Source of the DNA: Rhodoligotrophos sp. CJ14
GTDB lineage: Bacteria > Pseudomonadota > Alphaproteobacteria > Rhizobiales > Im1
Assembly (NCBI RefSeq): GCF_038811545.1
Contig: NZ_CP133319.1
Coordinates: 3,492,001-3,556,000, forward strand
DNA: 64,000 bases
Reading direction: 5' to 3'
Under the pieces are notes generated by a model. That model was not told the DNA's origin. It worked only from the letters and a program-made list of their open reading frames with translations, and ran no database searches. This document shows positions 1 to 10,127 of this stretch, piece by piece. The translations under genes were made by a program, and so were the position numbers. Positions within the stretch are counted from its first letter, which is position 1; each line of letters begins with the position of its first letter.

Positions 1-603
1 AACCTCACCACTGGCCTGCAAAGCCAGGGCCCCGCGGCCTATAGCCAGTCGCAATATGGCCAAGGTGGCGGGAGCCTCGTGCCGGAACCTGTGCAGCGGG
101 TCGAGCTGAACGACGGCGGCCTCGCGCCGCCGATTGCTCAGGACCAGCAGTCAGTCGGCCAGCCGGCGGCAGCCTCAACGGCCTCCGGAACCCAGACGGC
201 CGCCCTGACCACCACGGGCGGCGGTCCGGATAAGCTTTACGAGCAGGCTTATGAGAGCTATGCCAGCAAACGCTATGGCGAGGCGGAGCAGGCCTTTAAG
301 AGCTTCCTTGCGCAATATGGCAGCAACGAGCTGGCGGGGAATGCGCAGTACTGGCTCGGCGAGACCTATCTGGCGCAGGGCGATTATAAGAACGCCGCAA
401 ACGAGTTTCTGAAGGGATATCAGAACTATAAGAAAGGGCGGAAGGCGCCGGATAGCCTGATCGGTCTCGCGACCACCTTGAGCAAGCTCGGCCAGAAGGA
501 TCAGGCCTGTGCCGCATTTGATCAGGTCAGCCGAGCGTTTCCGAGCGCCAAGGAAGCCATCAGACGTGCGACGCGGGAGAGCAAAAAGGCCGGATGCGTC
601 TGA
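1..603 (+). CDS. cpoB: CpoB/YbgF, Tol-Pal system coordinator (5' truncated by window)
   Basis: The reading frame is open from the first base of the window, so the signal peptide and N-terminal coiled coil lie upstream; only the C-terminal ~200 residues are seen. These hold a Gln/Ala/Thr-rich linker followed by TPR-like helices (from about 'LYEQAYESYASKRYGEAE'), containing the 'YWLGE' signature typical of the CpoB/YbgF family. Family members are periplasmic and coordinate the Tol-Pal system and outer-membrane constriction with peptidoglycan synthesis at division. The gene normally follows pal, which should lie just outside the window. An internal GTG at 79 is not the start. tilS follows with an overlap. 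Confidence 0.88.
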   Translation, partial: NLTTGLQSQGPAAYSQSQYGQGGGSLVPEPVQRVELNDGGLAPPIAQDQQSVGQPAAASTASGTQTAALTTTGGGPDKLYEQAYESYASKRYGEAEQAFKSFLAQYGSNELAGNAQYWLGETYLAQGDYKNAANEFLKGYQNYKKGRKAPDSLIGLATTLSKLGQKDQACAAFDQVSRAFPSAKEAIRRATRESKKAGCV

Positions 604-1915
604 GACACCTCCAAGTCTGTTGACGCCCGCCAAACTTGCCTCTCGGTTCGCGGCATGGGCGGGGTTGCGCCATATCGCGCTTGCCGTTTCAGGCGGGGCG
701 GACAGCACGGCCCTCATGTATATGGTCGCCGCATGGAAGGCCGCCCATTCCCATGCCGGCCCAGTGGTCACTGTTCTGACCGTCGATCACCGCCTGCGGA
801 AAAGCGCCGCGGATGAAGCCCGACAGGTGGCCAGCCAAGCACATGCGCTGGGCTTTGATCATCACATTCTTGTCTGGCGCGGCACCAAGCCCAAAACCGG
901 CATCCAAGCCGCGGCGCGGGCCGCCCGCTACGAACTGCTGGCCGACTGGTGCAGGGCCAATGCAGCCGATTGTCTGGCCACCGCCCATACCCGCGATGAT
1001 CAGGCAGAGACCGTGCTGATGCGCCTCGCCCATGGCAGCGGTCTCGACGGCCTGACGGGAATGGCAGCCAGCAGCGACATCGATGGCGTGCCCCTGCTGC
1101 GCCCGCTGCTCGACCTTTCGCGCGAGGCGTTGCGCGAGATGCTGACGTCGCAGAACCTTCCGTTCGCCGATGATCCCAGCAATGCCGATGAGAGGTTCGA
1201 ACGGGTCCGCATCCGCCAGAAGCGCGACGCGCTCGCCGAGATCGGGCTGGACGCCGAAGCCGTCACCCGCACCGCCGGCCGTTTGCGCGATGCAGCTGAC
1301 GCGCTCGATCACATCACCGACCAGATCGTTGCGCGCACCTGCGAGCGGCATGCCGGCGGGTTCGCGCTGATCGATCGCGAGCCCCTCCGCGACATTCCGC
1401 GCGAGATCCTGCGCCGGGTGCTCGCCCGTGCCGTGAGGGCGATTGGGGGACACGCCTATCCCTTGCGTTATGAAAAGCTCGTCGAAATCGCCGATCTCTT
1501 GCAGCGTGATGATCACCTCAGCCGGACGGTGGGCGGCTGCAGGCTTGTCACCCGGCGCCAGAGATTATGCGTCGCCCGCGAATGGGGGCGCATGGATCAG
1601 AGCTGGCATCCGCTCGTCGGCGGGATGATCTGGGATGACCGTCTCAGGATCCAGGCATCCGAACCGGACGAGCTCACGACGATCGGCCCGCTTGGCGAGG
1701 AAGAGTGGCCACGTCTGCGGGCGGCTAATCCTGAATGGTCGCGCATTCCGGCCTTCATTGCGCGCACCCTTCCGGCACTTCGCCATAAGGGCGAGCTTGC
1801 CGCTGTCCCCTACCTGCGGCATTCGCGCGGGGGGCCAACAGTATCACTGGAATTTAAGAATAAGGATCTGGCAATGGCCAGGCCGGTTGACTACTTTGCC
1901 GGGGAACAAATTTAG
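566..1915 (+). CDS. tilS: tRNA(Ile)-lysidine synthetase TilS
   Basis: TilS ligates lysine to C34 of tRNA-Ile(CAU) in an ATP-dependent reaction, so that it reads AUA codons. The ATP-pyrophosphatase P-loop SGGADST is at about residue 42, and 'TAHTRDDQAETVLMRL' matches the next conserved N-type ATPase motif. A C-terminal region of about 180 residues is consistent with the substrate-binding extension. The frame stays open back to 509 inside cpoB. I chose GTG at 566 because AAGGAAG lies about 10 bases upstream; TTG at 620 is an alternative. The overlap with cpoB suggests translational coupling. The product is certain, the start is not. Confidence 0.85.
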   Translation: MRRGRAKRPDASETPPSLLTPAKLASRFAAWAGLRHIALAVSGGADSTALMYMVAAWKAAHSHAGPVVTVLTVDHRLRKSAADEARQVASQAHALGFDHHILVWRGTKPKTGIQAAARAARYELLADWCRANAADCLATAHTRDDQAETVLMRLAHGSGLDGLTGMAASSDIDGVPLLRPLLDLSREALREMLTSQNLPFADDPSNADERFERVRIRQKRDALAEIGLDAEAVTRTAGRLRDAADALDHITDQIVARTCERHAGGFALIDREPLRDIPREILRRVLARAVRAIGGHAYPLRYEKLVEIADLLQRDDHLSRTVGGCRLVTRRQRLCVAREWGRMDQSWHPLVGGMIWDDRLRIQASEPDELTTIGPLGEEEWPRLRAANPEWSRIPAFIARTLPALRHKGELAAVPYLRHSRGGPTVSLEFKNKDLAMARPVDYFAGEQI

Positions 1916-2054
1916 CAGCTGGAACTTTGTCTAAAGCGTAGCGGAGAGTGGCGCTTGGCAAAGCGTCAGGCTGTTCCTATGTTAGGTCGGAGCTGTCCGG
2001 GAGACCGAACGATGCTTGCGGCTGTTCGGTTGGACCGACCTTGGCGAGGTATCC

Positions 2055-3980
2055 GTGAACAATTTTCGAAATTTCGCTGTCTGGGTCATCATAGCCCTGT
2101 TGCTGTTTGCCTTGTTCCAGCTTTTTCAGGCCCCGGGACAGCGCTCAGCGTCCACGGACGTACCCTATTCTCAGCTGCTGAATGATGTCGATGCCGGCAA
2201 GGTCCGTGAGGTCCAGATCGCAGGCGATACCATCATCAGCACCTATACGGATGGGCGAACCCACACCACTCAGGCCCCGAACGATCCGAACCTGATCTCG
2301 GAACTGCGCAAGCAGAACGTGGGCATCAGCGTCAAGGCTCCGGCCGATGACAGCTTCCTGCTGAATGTCTTCATCTCCTGGTTTCCGATCCTGCTGATGA
2401 TTGCCGTCTGGGTGTTCTTTATGCGCCAGATGCAATCCGGCGGCGGCAAGGCCATGGGCTTTGGCAAGTCGAAGGCGAAGCTTCTGACCGAACGTCATGG
2501 CCGCATCACCTTCGATGATGTTGCCGGTGTGGATGAGGCCAAGGAGGATCTCGAGGAGATCGTTGAGTTCCTCAAGGACCCGCACAAGTTCCAGCGTCTC
2601 GGCGGCCGTATCCCGAAGGGCGCCTTGCTGGTCGGCCCGCCCGGAACTGGTAAGACGCTGCTCGCCCGTGCCATTGCAGGCGAGGCCAATGTGCCCTTTT
2701 TCACCATTTCCGGCTCGGATTTCGTCGAGATGTTCGTGGGCGTCGGTGCCTCCCGCGTCCGCGACATGTTCGAGCAGGCGAAAAAGAACGCGCCCTGCAT
2801 CATCTTCATAGACGAAATCGATGCGGTTGGCCGGCATCGCGGCGCCGGTCTCGGCGGCGGCAATGACGAGCGTGAGCAGACCCTCAACCAGCTGCTGGTC
2901 GAGATGGATGGCTTTGAGGCCAATGAGGGCGTGATCCTGATCGCCGCCACCAACCGCCCGGACGTGCTCGACCCGGCACTCCTGCGCCCTGGCCGTTTCG
3001 ACCGCCAGATCGTCGTGCCGCGGCCGGATATTGTCGGCCGTGAGAAGATCCTGAAAGTGCATATGCGCAATGTGCCCCTGGCACCGGATGTGGATGCCAA
3101 GACCATTGCGCGCGGCACGCCTGGCTTCTCCGGTGCCGATCTCGCGAATCTCGTTAATGAGGCCGCCCTCATGGCCGCTCGTCGCGGCAAGCGGTTGGTC
3201 ACTCAGCTTGAATTCGAGGACGCCAAGGACAAGGTGCTCATGGGCGCCGAGCGCCGCTCGATGATGATGAGCGAGGAGGAGAAGAAACTCACCGCTTATC
3301 ATGAAGGCGGTCACGCTCTGGTGGCGATGAACCTCGACGCCTCGGACCCCGTGCACAAGGCCACCATCATCCCACGTGGCCGCGCGCTCGGCATGGTGAT
3401 GCGCCTGCCCGAACGGGATCACCTCTCCGTGACCCGCAGCAAGTTCAAGGCGGATCTGGCTGTGGCCATGGGTGGACGTGTTGCCGAGGAGCTCATCTTT
3501 GGTCATGAGAAGGTCACCTCGGGCGCCTCTTCCGACATCAAGATGGCAACCCAGATGGCCCGCGCCATGGTCACGCAATACGGCATGAGCGAGCGCCTCG
3601 GCCCGCTGGCCTATGGTGACAATGAGGAAGAGGTCTTCCTCGGCCACTCCGTGGCACGCACACAGAACCTCTCCGAGGAGACCCAGCGCATCGTCGACGC
3701 AGAAATTTTCAAACTGGTTGACGAAGGCTATAAGCTGGCCAAGGACATCCTTGAGAAGAACATCGATCAGCTGCACACGATCGCCAATGGCCTGCTCGAA
3801 TACGAGACCTTGTCCGGCGATGAGATCAGAAATCTCCTGAATGGCAAGCCTCCCGTGCGTGACACCAGCATCAAGGAGGATCCGCTGCCGCCGAAATCGG
3901 CCGTGCCTTCCGCCGGTACTGGTCGCCGCGGCGATGCGGGCGCTGCCTCGGGTGATTTCGAGCCGCAACCGCAAGCGTGA
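2055..3980 (+). CDS. ftsH: ATP-dependent zinc metalloprotease FtsH
   Basis: FtsH is a membrane-anchored hexameric AAA+ protease that degrades misfolded membrane proteins and regulators such as RpoH (also encoded in this window). In order: an N-terminal membrane segment (residues ~5-23), a short periplasmic domain, a second membrane segment (~110-130), Walker A GPPGTGKT near residue 194, Walker B 'IIFIDEID', the SRH region '[19 protein letters not shown]', and the zinc motif HEGGH near residue 416. The length, 641 aa, is normal. I placed the start at GTG 2055, preceded by GGCGAGG, because the product then begins VNNFRNF like other alphaproteobacterial FtsH; an upstream TTG at 2016 is less likely. 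Confidence 0.97.
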   Translation: MNNFRNFAVWVIIALLLFALFQLFQAPGQRSASTDVPYSQLLNDVDAGKVREVQIAGDTIISTYTDGRTHTTQAPNDPNLISELRKQNVGISVKAPADDSFLLNVFISWFPILLMIAVWVFFMRQMQSGGGKAMGFGKSKAKLLTERHGRITFDDVAGVDEAKEDLEEIVEFLKDPHKFQRLGGRIPKGALLVGPPGTGKTLLARAIAGEANVPFFTISGSDFVEMFVGVGASRVRDMFEQAKKNAPCIIFIDEIDAVGRHRGAGLGGGNDEREQTLNQLLVEMDGFEANEGVILIAATNRPDVLDPALLRPGRFDRQIVVPRPDIVGREKILKVHMRNVPLAPDVDAKTIARGTPGFSGADLANLVNEAALMAARRGKRLVTQLEFEDAKDKVLMGAERRSMMMSEEEKKLTAYHEGGHALVAMNLDASDPVHKATIIPRGRALGMVMRLPERDHLSVTRSKFKADLAVAMGGRVAEELIFGHEKVTSGASSDIKMATQMARAMVTQYGMSERLGPLAYGDNEEEVFLGHSVARTQNLSEETQRIVDAEIFKLVDEGYKLAKDILEKNIDQLHTIANGLLEYETLSGDEIRNLLNGKPPVRDTSIKEDPLPPKSAVPSAGTGRRGDAGAASGDFEPQPQA

Positions 3981-4019
3981 GGTTGCGGCAACGGTCTCGT
4001 TACACTTCTGAGTCTTAGT

Positions 4020-4050
4020 GATGGAGCTGGAATTCGTTTCCGGCTCCATC
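4020..4050. terminator. Hairpin after ftsH
   Basis: GATGGAGC and GCTCCATC arms, extended by GGAA/TTCC around a TTCG loop, form a strong hairpin 40 bases after the ftsH stop and about 40 before folP. No T-tract follows, so it may be an mRNA-stabilising or attenuating hairpin rather than a true intrinsic terminator. Confidence 0.4.
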
Positions 4051-4090
4051 GCGTTTAGGGGCTCAAGGCTGACACGCTAAGGGGTGGGTA

Positions 4091-5155
4091 GTGCACTCGG
4101 TTTACATCAGACCGACCGGAATCCTGCACGGCATCGAAGCGGCTGCCGCTGTGGCAGATCGCGCCGCTCTCTGGCTGGCTGGCGGCCCCGCGGCCTTCTC
4201 GATGGTCGAGCTGATCGAACGCGCCGGTGCATCCCGCAACGCACAATTCATTCGGGCGAGCGATCTTGCTCAATCCGCTGAACCGGAGCTCAAGAACCGT
4301 TTAGACGCACTGACCCGCTCGCGGCCGGCGATCGCAGGCCTCGATTTCTCATGGCCCCTCGTCATGGGCATCGTGAACGTCACGCCGGACAGTTTCTCGG
4401 ACGGTTCATTGCACGCCGAGGCGAATGCTGCTGTCGAGCATGCGCGCAAGCTGGTTGTGGCCGGAGCCGATATCCTTGACATTGGCGGCGAGTCGACCCG
4501 CCCCGGCGCCGAGGACGTGCCCGAGGAGGAGGAGATGAGGCGCGTCCTGCCCGTAATCGAGGGCTTGGGCGGTGTCGGGGTCCCGATCTCCATCGACACC
4601 CGCAAAGCCTCTGTGATGCGCGCGGCCCTCTCCGCCGGCGCCCACATCATCAATGATGTCTCTGCCCTCCAATACGATCCAAATGCGCTGGCCGCCGCCG
4701 CCCAGAGCGGAGCACCGGTTATTCTGATGCATGCAAAGGGTGATCCCAAGAGCATGCAGATCGACCCGCGCTATGATGATGTCGCCCTTGAGGTTTTCGA
4801 TACCCTCGCTGCCCATCTCGCAACCGCCCAGGCAGCCGGAATTGATCGGGCGCGCCTGATCGCTGATCCTGGGATCGGCTTCGGCAAGACCCACGAGCAC
4901 AATCTTGAGCTCATCGCCCAGCTCAGCTTGTTTCACGGGCTTGGCGTACCCGTTCTGCTGGGGGCCTCGCGCAAGGGCTTCATCGGCAAGATCACCGGTG
5001 AGGCCGAGGCGCGCCAGCGCGTGATGGGATCCGTCGCGGTCGCCATGGCGGGCGTACAACAAGCCATTCAGATCTTGCGGGTTCACGATGTTCGTGAAAC
5101 CGTGCAGTCCATCGCGGTATGGCGTAGGATCGTCACTGCCAGCGCTGGCGCATAA
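4091..5155 (+). CDS. folP: Dihydropteroate synthase FolP
   Basis: FolP condenses 6-hydroxymethyl-7,8-dihydropterin diphosphate with p-aminobenzoate in folate synthesis and is the sulfonamide target. The signature '[14 protein letters not shown]' begins near residue 92, followed by '[12 protein letters not shown]', 'SIDTRKA', 'INDVSAL', and 'DPGIGFGKT'; '[11 protein letters not shown]' lies near the C-terminus. The start is GTG 4091. This leaves about 90 residues before the TIM barrel, longer than in E. coli; from what I know of the family, rhizobial homologues often carry such an extension, but I cannot assign it a function. glmM begins 35 bases downstream, suggesting co-transcription. Confidence 0.95.
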   Translation: MHSVYIRPTGILHGIEAAAAVADRAALWLAGGPAAFSMVELIERAGASRNAQFIRASDLAQSAEPELKNRLDALTRSRPAIAGLDFSWPLVMGIVNVTPDSFSDGSLHAEANAAVEHARKLVVAGADILDIGGESTRPGAEDVPEEEEMRRVLPVIEGLGGVGVPISIDTRKASVMRAALSAGAHIINDVSALQYDPNALAAAAQSGAPVILMHAKGDPKSMQIDPRYDDVALEVFDTLAAHLATAQAAGIDRARLIADPGIGFGKTHEHNLELIAQLSLFHGLGVPVLLGASRKGFIGKITGEAEARQRVMGSVAVAMAGVQQAIQILRVHDVRETVQSIAVWRRIVTASAGA

Positions 5156-5190
5156 TTCCTCGCAGATCCAGCCCAAGGGGAACCAAGAAG

Positions 5191-6549
5191 ATGCGCAAGT
5201 TTTTTGGAACGGACGGCATCAGGGGACAGGCCAATTCCTGGCCCATGGACGCGGAAACAGCCCTCAAGGTTGGCATGGCCGCAGGACGCCTGTTCATGCG
5301 CGCCGACAACAACCATCGTGTGGTGATCGGCAAGGATACGCGCCTGTCCGGCTACATGATCGAATCCGCGCTCGTTTCCGGGTTTCTCTCGGTTGGCATG
5401 AACGTCTTCCAGTTTGGGCCCTTGCCGACGCCTGCGGTGGCTATGCTCACCCGATCGCTGCGGGCCGATCTCGGGGTGATGATCTCCGCCTCGCACAATC
5501 CGTTTAGTGACAACGGCATCAAGCTGTTCGGACCCGACGGCTATAAGTTGACCGACGAGCAGGAGCACGAGATCGAGCGTCTAATCGAGGATGGCATCGG
5601 GGAGCCGGCTGCCTCCGACAAGCTCGGCCGCGCCAAGCGTATCGAGGACGCTCAGGCCCGCTATATCGAATTTGCCAAGCGCACATTCCCGAAGGATTTG
5701 CGGCTGGAAGGCCTGCGTGTGGTGGTCGATTGCGCCAATGGGGCCGCATACAAGGTCGCGCCCGCCGCGCTATGGGAATTGGGTGCGGAGGTCTTCCCCC
5801 TTGGGGTTGAGCCGAATGGCCTGAACATCAACGAGAAATGCGGCTCCACCGCGCCTGAGCGGCTATGCGAGCGGGTACGCGAATTGCGGGCCGATGTCGG
5901 CATAGCGCTGGACGGAGATGCAGACCGGGTGATCCTGGTGGACGAGAAGGGCCACATCATCGATGGCGACCAGGTGCTCGCGCTCATTGCCAGCAGCTGG
6001 TCTGCGGCCGGCCGGCTCGCCGGAGGCGGCGTGGTGGCAACCGTCATGTCGAATCTCGGCCTCGAGCGCTATCTTGGCCAGATGGGTCTGAACCTGGAGA
6101 GGACCAAGGTCGGCGATCGCTATGTCGTGGAGCGAATGCGGACTGGAGGCTTTAACATCGGTGGCGAACAATCCGGTCATATCGTGCTGAGCGATTTCAC
6201 CACCACCGGCGATGGTCTCATCGCGGCTTTGCAGGTTTTAGGCGTGGTTGTGGCCAGCGGTCGTCCGGTCAGCGAGGTTTGTGCCTGCTTCCAGGCGGTG
6301 CCGCAGGTTTTGACCAGCGTGCGCTATACCGATGGCAACCCGCTTGAAACACATCTTGTGAAAAGCGCCATTGCCGAAGGCGAGCAGCGGCTGGGTTCCT
6401 CAGGCCGGCTGGTGATTCGCGCTTCGGGCACGGAACCAGTGATCCGCGTCATGGGCGAGGGGGATGATGAGCAACTCGTCCGCACTGTGGTGCGGGAAAT
6501 TGCTGGAGCGGTGAAGGACAGCGCAGCGCGTGCCGCCGCGGCGGCCTGA
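5191..6549 (+). CDS. glmM: Phosphoglucosamine mutase GlmM
   Basis: GlmM interconverts glucosamine-6-phosphate and glucosamine-1-phosphate on the route to UDP-GlcNAc, peptidoglycan and LPS. The N-terminus '[11 protein letters not shown]' is diagnostic. The phosphorylated serine lies in 'ISASHNP' (Ser101), the metal loop is 'DGDADR', and the sugar loop is 'GGEQSGH'. The phosphate-binding loop '[15 protein letters not shown]' is near the C-terminus. The 452-aa length is typical. The start is ATG 5191 with an AG-rich stretch upstream. The folP-glmM order is common in bacteria. A strong intrinsic terminator follows. Confidence 0.97.
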   Translation: MRKFFGTDGIRGQANSWPMDAETALKVGMAAGRLFMRADNNHRVVIGKDTRLSGYMIESALVSGFLSVGMNVFQFGPLPTPAVAMLTRSLRADLGVMISASHNPFSDNGIKLFGPDGYKLTDEQEHEIERLIEDGIGEPAASDKLGRAKRIEDAQARYIEFAKRTFPKDLRLEGLRVVVDCANGAAYKVAPAALWELGAEVFPLGVEPNGLNINEKCGSTAPERLCERVRELRADVGIALDGDADRVILVDEKGHIIDGDQVLALIASSWSAAGRLAGGGVVATVMSNLGLERYLGQMGLNLERTKVGDRYVVERMRTGGFNIGGEQSGHIVLSDFTTTGDGLIAALQVLGVVVASGRPVSEVCACFQAVPQVLTSVRYTDGNPLETHLVKSAIAEGEQRLGSSGRLVIRASGTEPVIRVMGEGDDEQLVRTVVREIAGAVKDSAARAAAAA

Positions 6550-6581
6550 CCAACTACACCCTCCACAGCCCCCTTACGACA

Positions 6582-6610
6582 AACCCGCCTTCGCAAGAGG
6601 GCGGGTTTTC
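6582..6610 (+). terminator. Intrinsic terminator after glmM
   Basis: AACCCGCC and GGCGGGTT arms form a GC-rich hairpin followed by TTTT. It ends the glmM transcript 33 bases after the stop codon. The roughly 240 bases from here to the next gene hold an AT-rich stretch that probably contains the outer-membrane-protein promoter, but I see no gene there. Confidence 0.85.
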
Positions 6611-6854
6611 TGTTGCACAGATCTCCTGGGCTGGGAACGTTTCCATATGACACAATCGTTGAAGCATTCGTTAGGCTTAATTTCTTTTTAATCCTTATGG
6701 TTAATAACAGTGACACGTTGCTCAGTTGGGCAATAGCTCGTCGGCGGTTGAGTTGGATGGATCTGCTTGGCCCTGCTGCTCCGTCGAATGAGGTCTGTCT
6801 TTGACGTGTCGCGAGTCCGTCGTTGGCGGGCCGCTGTGATCATGGGGAATTTCG

Positions 6855-7532
6855 ATGAAGATGGCGGCGAAGGTTTTGATCGGCGGGGGAATCCTCCTGG
6901 CTTCGGCATCAACTGCGGCGACCGCGGCGGATCTCCTGCCGCCTCCGCTGCCCGAACCCGTAGCAGAGGCGAGCTGCCTGTATTTCCGTGTGGATGGTGG
7001 TGCCAGCTTCCACGAGCGTCCCAATGTGTACAAAAATCACGGGGGCAAGAAGAACAAGGCTATTGGTGAGAAGCTGAAGGATTCCGGCTTCGTCGAGGGC
7101 GGTGTTGGCTGCCAGTTCACCCCCATGTTCCGGGCGGACATCGTGGGTGGCTATCGGTTCAACACGAAGATGGACAATAAGTATAACGATCTCGACGCGA
7201 CGCTTTCCACCGGAACGATTTTTGCGAACGGCTATATCGATCTCGACTATTTCGGCTTCGTGAAGCCCTATGTGGGTGGCGGCGTCGGCGTTGCCTTTCA
7301 CCATATCGGTGATGTGGACATGCCCATTCTGTCTGGATCGGGCTCGAGCACGGATTTCGCTTGGAACGTTCAGGCAGGTCTCGCCTTTGACGTGACCGAG
7401 AATATCGCACTTGACGTCGGCTATCGCTATGTCGATCTGGGCGATGCCAAGTCCGGCGGCAAGGATCCGTTCCATGTGGACAATATTACGGCCCATGAGG
7501 CGCGAGTGGGTATTCGCTTCAAGCTGAACTAA
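6855..7532 (+). CDS. Outer membrane beta-barrel protein, Omp25/31-like (paralogue 1)
   Basis: A 225-aa exported protein. Residues 1-26 form a signal peptide ending 'STAATAA', and the mature product begins 'DLLPPPLPEP', like the Omp25/Omp31 family of Hyphomicrobiales. Alternating aromatic/small beta-strands follow ('FRADIVGGYRFN', 'PYVGGGVGVAF', 'ALDVGYRYVDLG'), and the protein ends in a strand 'ARVGIRFKLN'. An eight-stranded barrel is the likely fold. It is the first of three tandem relatives, and the most diverged of them. The start is ATG 6855, near GGGGAATTTCG. It has its own terminator, so it is probably monocistronic. Confidence 0.85.
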   Translation: MKMAAKVLIGGGILLASASTAATAADLLPPPLPEPVAEASCLYFRVDGGASFHERPNVYKNHGGKKNKAIGEKLKDSGFVEGGVGCQFTPMFRADIVGGYRFNTKMDNKYNDLDATLSTGTIFANGYIDLDYFGFVKPYVGGGVGVAFHHIGDVDMPILSGSGSSTDFAWNVQAGLAFDVTENIALDVGYRYVDLGDAKSGGKDPFHVDNITAHEARVGIRFKLN

Positions 7533-7554
7533 GCACCCCAAACCGAACGATCCG

Positions 7555-7587
7555 AAACAGCCCGCTACGCTCTGTGGCGGGCTGTTT
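7555..7587 (+). terminator. Intrinsic terminator after outer membrane protein 1
   Basis: AAACAGCCCGC pairs with GCGGGCTGTTT around an 11-base loop. The T-tract is short and partly inside the stem. It begins 23 bases after the stop codon. Confidence 0.8.
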
Positions 7588-7826
7588 GCGTTTGCGCAGC
7601 AGTTTTGCGGTTCGAGGAACACGAAACGCGCTAACGACTTCTTTACCAAGTCGGTAATTTCCCGCCTCTGTACCGCCGCCGGCTCCAGTTTAGCTCAGAT
7701 TTTCGCCTTATTCGACCGATGGAATCCCCTATCCCCGACTGCCGCGTCCGCCTGAGCGTCTGGCCTGCTGGCGGCATGTTGTGTTGTTGCGCAAGCGCAC
7801 TCTGGTGCGAAGGAGAGATTGTATTG

Positions 7827-8411
7827 ATGAGGGTGAAATCAGCATTGCTGGGGATCAGCGCGCTGGGCCTACTCGCCGGCAATGTGCTGGCAGCCGATTT
7901 CGGATCGCCATATGTCCCGGCCGAACAGCCGATGCCCGAGCCGTATTATCAGGACAATAGCGGCTGGTATCTGCGAGGCGATCTCGGCTGGTCCTTTCTC
8001 GATTCCGAAATTGGCCGGAAGAATGACAGTGCCTTCACAGTCGGTGCAGGCGTCGGCTATCGTTTCAGCAACACGTTCCGCGGTGACGTGACGGTGGATT
8101 ACTCCGGCATTTATGATGTCGGGTACCACAACAAGATCGATGCCTGGACTGTTCTCGCCAATGGCTATGTGGACATTCCCCTGAACGATATGGTCGTTCC
8201 CTATCTCGGCGCCGGGCTTGGCTATGGCTGGATCGATGGCAAGCACGGTTACAGCGAGGAGGGAGTTACGGCTGCCGCGATGGCGGGTATCGGATTCCAG
8301 GTCAGTCAGAACACTATGATCGATGTTGGCTATCGATTCCGCGATGCCTTCATCGATGGCTCGAATTTCTTCGACCACTCACTGCGCGCTGGCTTGCGTT
8401 ACAGTTTCTAA
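7827..8411 (+). CDS. Outer membrane beta-barrel protein (paralogue 2)
   Basis: A 194-aa exported protein. The frame is open further upstream, but ATG 7827 has AAGGAGAG about 9 bases before it, and the product then starts with a good signal peptide ('MRVKSALLGISALG', ending 'GNVLA'). The mature part begins 'ADFGSPYVP' and shows porin-like strands ('GWYLRGDLGWSF', 'TVGAGVGYRFS', 'PYLGAGLGYGW') and a terminal aromatic strand ending 'LRYSF'. It resembles paralogue 3 closely in its first strand and in the last 25 residues ('YRFRDAFIDGSNFFDHS'). It probably shapes the outer membrane surface; no specific ligand can be assigned. Confidence 0.85.
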   Translation: MRVKSALLGISALGLLAGNVLAADFGSPYVPAEQPMPEPYYQDNSGWYLRGDLGWSFLDSEIGRKNDSAFTVGAGVGYRFSNTFRGDVTVDYSGIYDVGYHNKIDAWTVLANGYVDIPLNDMVVPYLGAGLGYGWIDGKHGYSEEGVTAAAMAGIGFQVSQNTMIDVGYRFRDAFIDGSNFFDHSLRAGLRYSF

Positions 8412-8439
8412 GCGACGCCTACAGATCGCATCCGATTGG

Positions 8440-8466
8440 GGCGGCACATGGTGCCGCCTTTTTTTT
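8440..8466 (+). terminator. Intrinsic terminator after outer membrane protein 2
   Basis: A perfect 8-bp stem, GGCGGCAC / GTGCCGCC, with an ATG loop is followed by eight T residues. This is a textbook intrinsic terminator. Confidence 0.93.
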
Positions 8467-8646
8467 GCAGCGGCCCTCGGCACCATGCTGCACCGGCGAG
8501 TGAGAACCCTTGTCGTTTCTCGGCCACATCGGACCACATTCAACCATTGAGGGTATATTTACTATTTTCGCAATCTTAGCATGTGTTAACTTTTGCCCCG
8601 TCACCTACGCGAAACGGGCTTCCGTCGATCGGAAGGAGAGGCAAGA

Positions 8647-9312
8647 ATGAAGCAACTGAGAGTACTCGGGGCTGCTATGCTGCTCTGTGCCGCAAGTAAT
8701 GTCGCGTTGGCGGCTGATCTTGTTCCGATCGAGCCGCCGCCTGTTGTCGAGCCGGCCGGAATCTATTTCCGCGGTCACCTCGGCTGGTCGTTCACCGACA
8801 CTAAATATCATGGATACGCTCTCGATGAGAACGGTGATCCACAACGGGTCAACTACCGCGCTGATGATAACGCGTTCACCGTGGGCATAGGCTTTGGCTA
8901 CTATGTCACTGACGGGTTTCGGGTCGATCTGACAGGCGATTATTCCGGCGCCTACAAGACACGTCACTTGCTGCAACTGGAGGTGCCCGCAGGTGGGGGA
9001 CCTGGTCCGGTCGTTCCCCCCGAGAATGTGCGCCGGGAGAACATGAACGTTTGGACCCTGATGGGAAACGCCTATTACGAAGTTCCCTATTTCGACTTCG
9101 CTACTCCCTATGTTGGCGTTGGTGTGGGCTGGGGATGGATTGATAAAGTCCAAAACGACGATGGCTTCGCACTTGCGGCTCACGCGGGCGTAAGCTTTGC
9201 CGTGACCGAGAATCTATCCTTGGACATCGGCTATCGTTTTCGGGATATCATGATCGAGGGTCCGAACTTCACCGATCATTCGATTCTGGCCGGCTTCCGA
9301 ATCGGGTTCTGA
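8647..9312 (+). CDS. Outer membrane beta-barrel protein (paralogue 3)
   Basis: A 221-aa exported protein starting at ATG 8647, with GGAAGGAGAGG upstream. The signal peptide 'MKQLRVLGAAMLLCAASNVALA' is followed by 'ADLVPIEPPPVVEPAG'. The first strand 'IYFRGHLGWSFTDT' and the end 'YRFRDIMIEGPNFTDHS ... GF' match paralogue 2. A longer loop (about residues 111-130, Gly/Pro-rich) is specific to this copy. Beta-barrel topology is inferred from the strand pattern and the terminal Phe. No clear terminator follows. Confidence 0.85.
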   Translation: MKQLRVLGAAMLLCAASNVALAADLVPIEPPPVVEPAGIYFRGHLGWSFTDTKYHGYALDENGDPQRVNYRADDNAFTVGIGFGYYVTDGFRVDLTGDYSGAYKTRHLLQLEVPAGGGPGPVVPPENVRRENMNVWTLMGNAYYEVPYFDFATPYVGVGVGWGWIDKVQNDDGFALAAHAGVSFAVTENLSLDIGYRFRDIMIEGPNFTDHSILAGFRIGF

Positions 9313-10127
9313 CCGTAACCCAACCGGCTGAACCGCCGCAATATCGGCAGGTACCGTGGAGCAGCATGAGTTGAACGACGACACTCGTGCGCTTCATCGG
9401 CGCAAGCGTGCTCACTCACGTGCAATCGCGGCGTTCTCCACCCCATTCGCCGGCCGGACGCTGATGAGCTGTTGAGTGGCGGTCGAACGCGATCACTCAG
9501 CAGCCTCGCTCCACTCAGACAAGCGCTTCCCCGTCCGGCTCTCTCGAGCCGGCGGGAGCCACCTGGGCATAGCTTTGGTATTCACATCTGCGGGCGGGCG
9601 ACCTCTCGCCTTTTGGCAGAAGAATTCTTTGGCAGTCTCGGTCGGGAAACCGTCCGCCTCAGGAAAACGTCGCGATCTCATCCCTAGGATAATTGCTCTC
9701 GCGAAGGCCGCGCAGGAAAGTTCGCCTGGCCCGTCGGATCCCTCTGGTCTGCTCAGCAACCAGTGACGCTGCCAGGCACCGCGCCAACACGTCTCCTCCC
9801 TCAGCAGCCAGCAGGTATTCGCACAGACGAGATCTACCCCGATCGGCGCAAGATTTCCTCGCGTGCGATAGGCCTCGGTAATCTGCAAGATATGGTGCTG
9901 TCGATTCAATCGAAGGGGAGAAGTCGTGCGGAACTATACTCGTCTTTCGGCTCTGGTAGGGCGCCCAGCTACAAGATGAACGGGAGATGAACGAGATATC
10001 GGTTTCATTCACTCGGTGTTGATACAATTGATTACAAAATATTACACGCATAGGGGTGAATCCGGACGCGGAACACATTACCATTTGTTCATGAGGCGAG
10101 TTGCAGATGCGTTGAAGGAAATGCGCC
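9313..10127. other. Intergenic stretch of 815 bp without a supported gene
   Basis: Several overlapping open frames run on both strands, but none has a convincing ribosome-binding site, recognisable domain or coding pattern. The last ~120 bases are AT-rich (around 10000-10090) and probably hold the promoter of the downstream small exported protein. I see no tRNA, hairpin terminator or repeat. Confidence 0.5.

Noticed and set aside
2145-4049. A 634-codon minus-strand frame opposite ftsH
   Set aside because: It is fully antisense to ftsH, has no recognisable domain and has His/Gly/Asp-rich composition typical of shadow frames in GC-rich genes.
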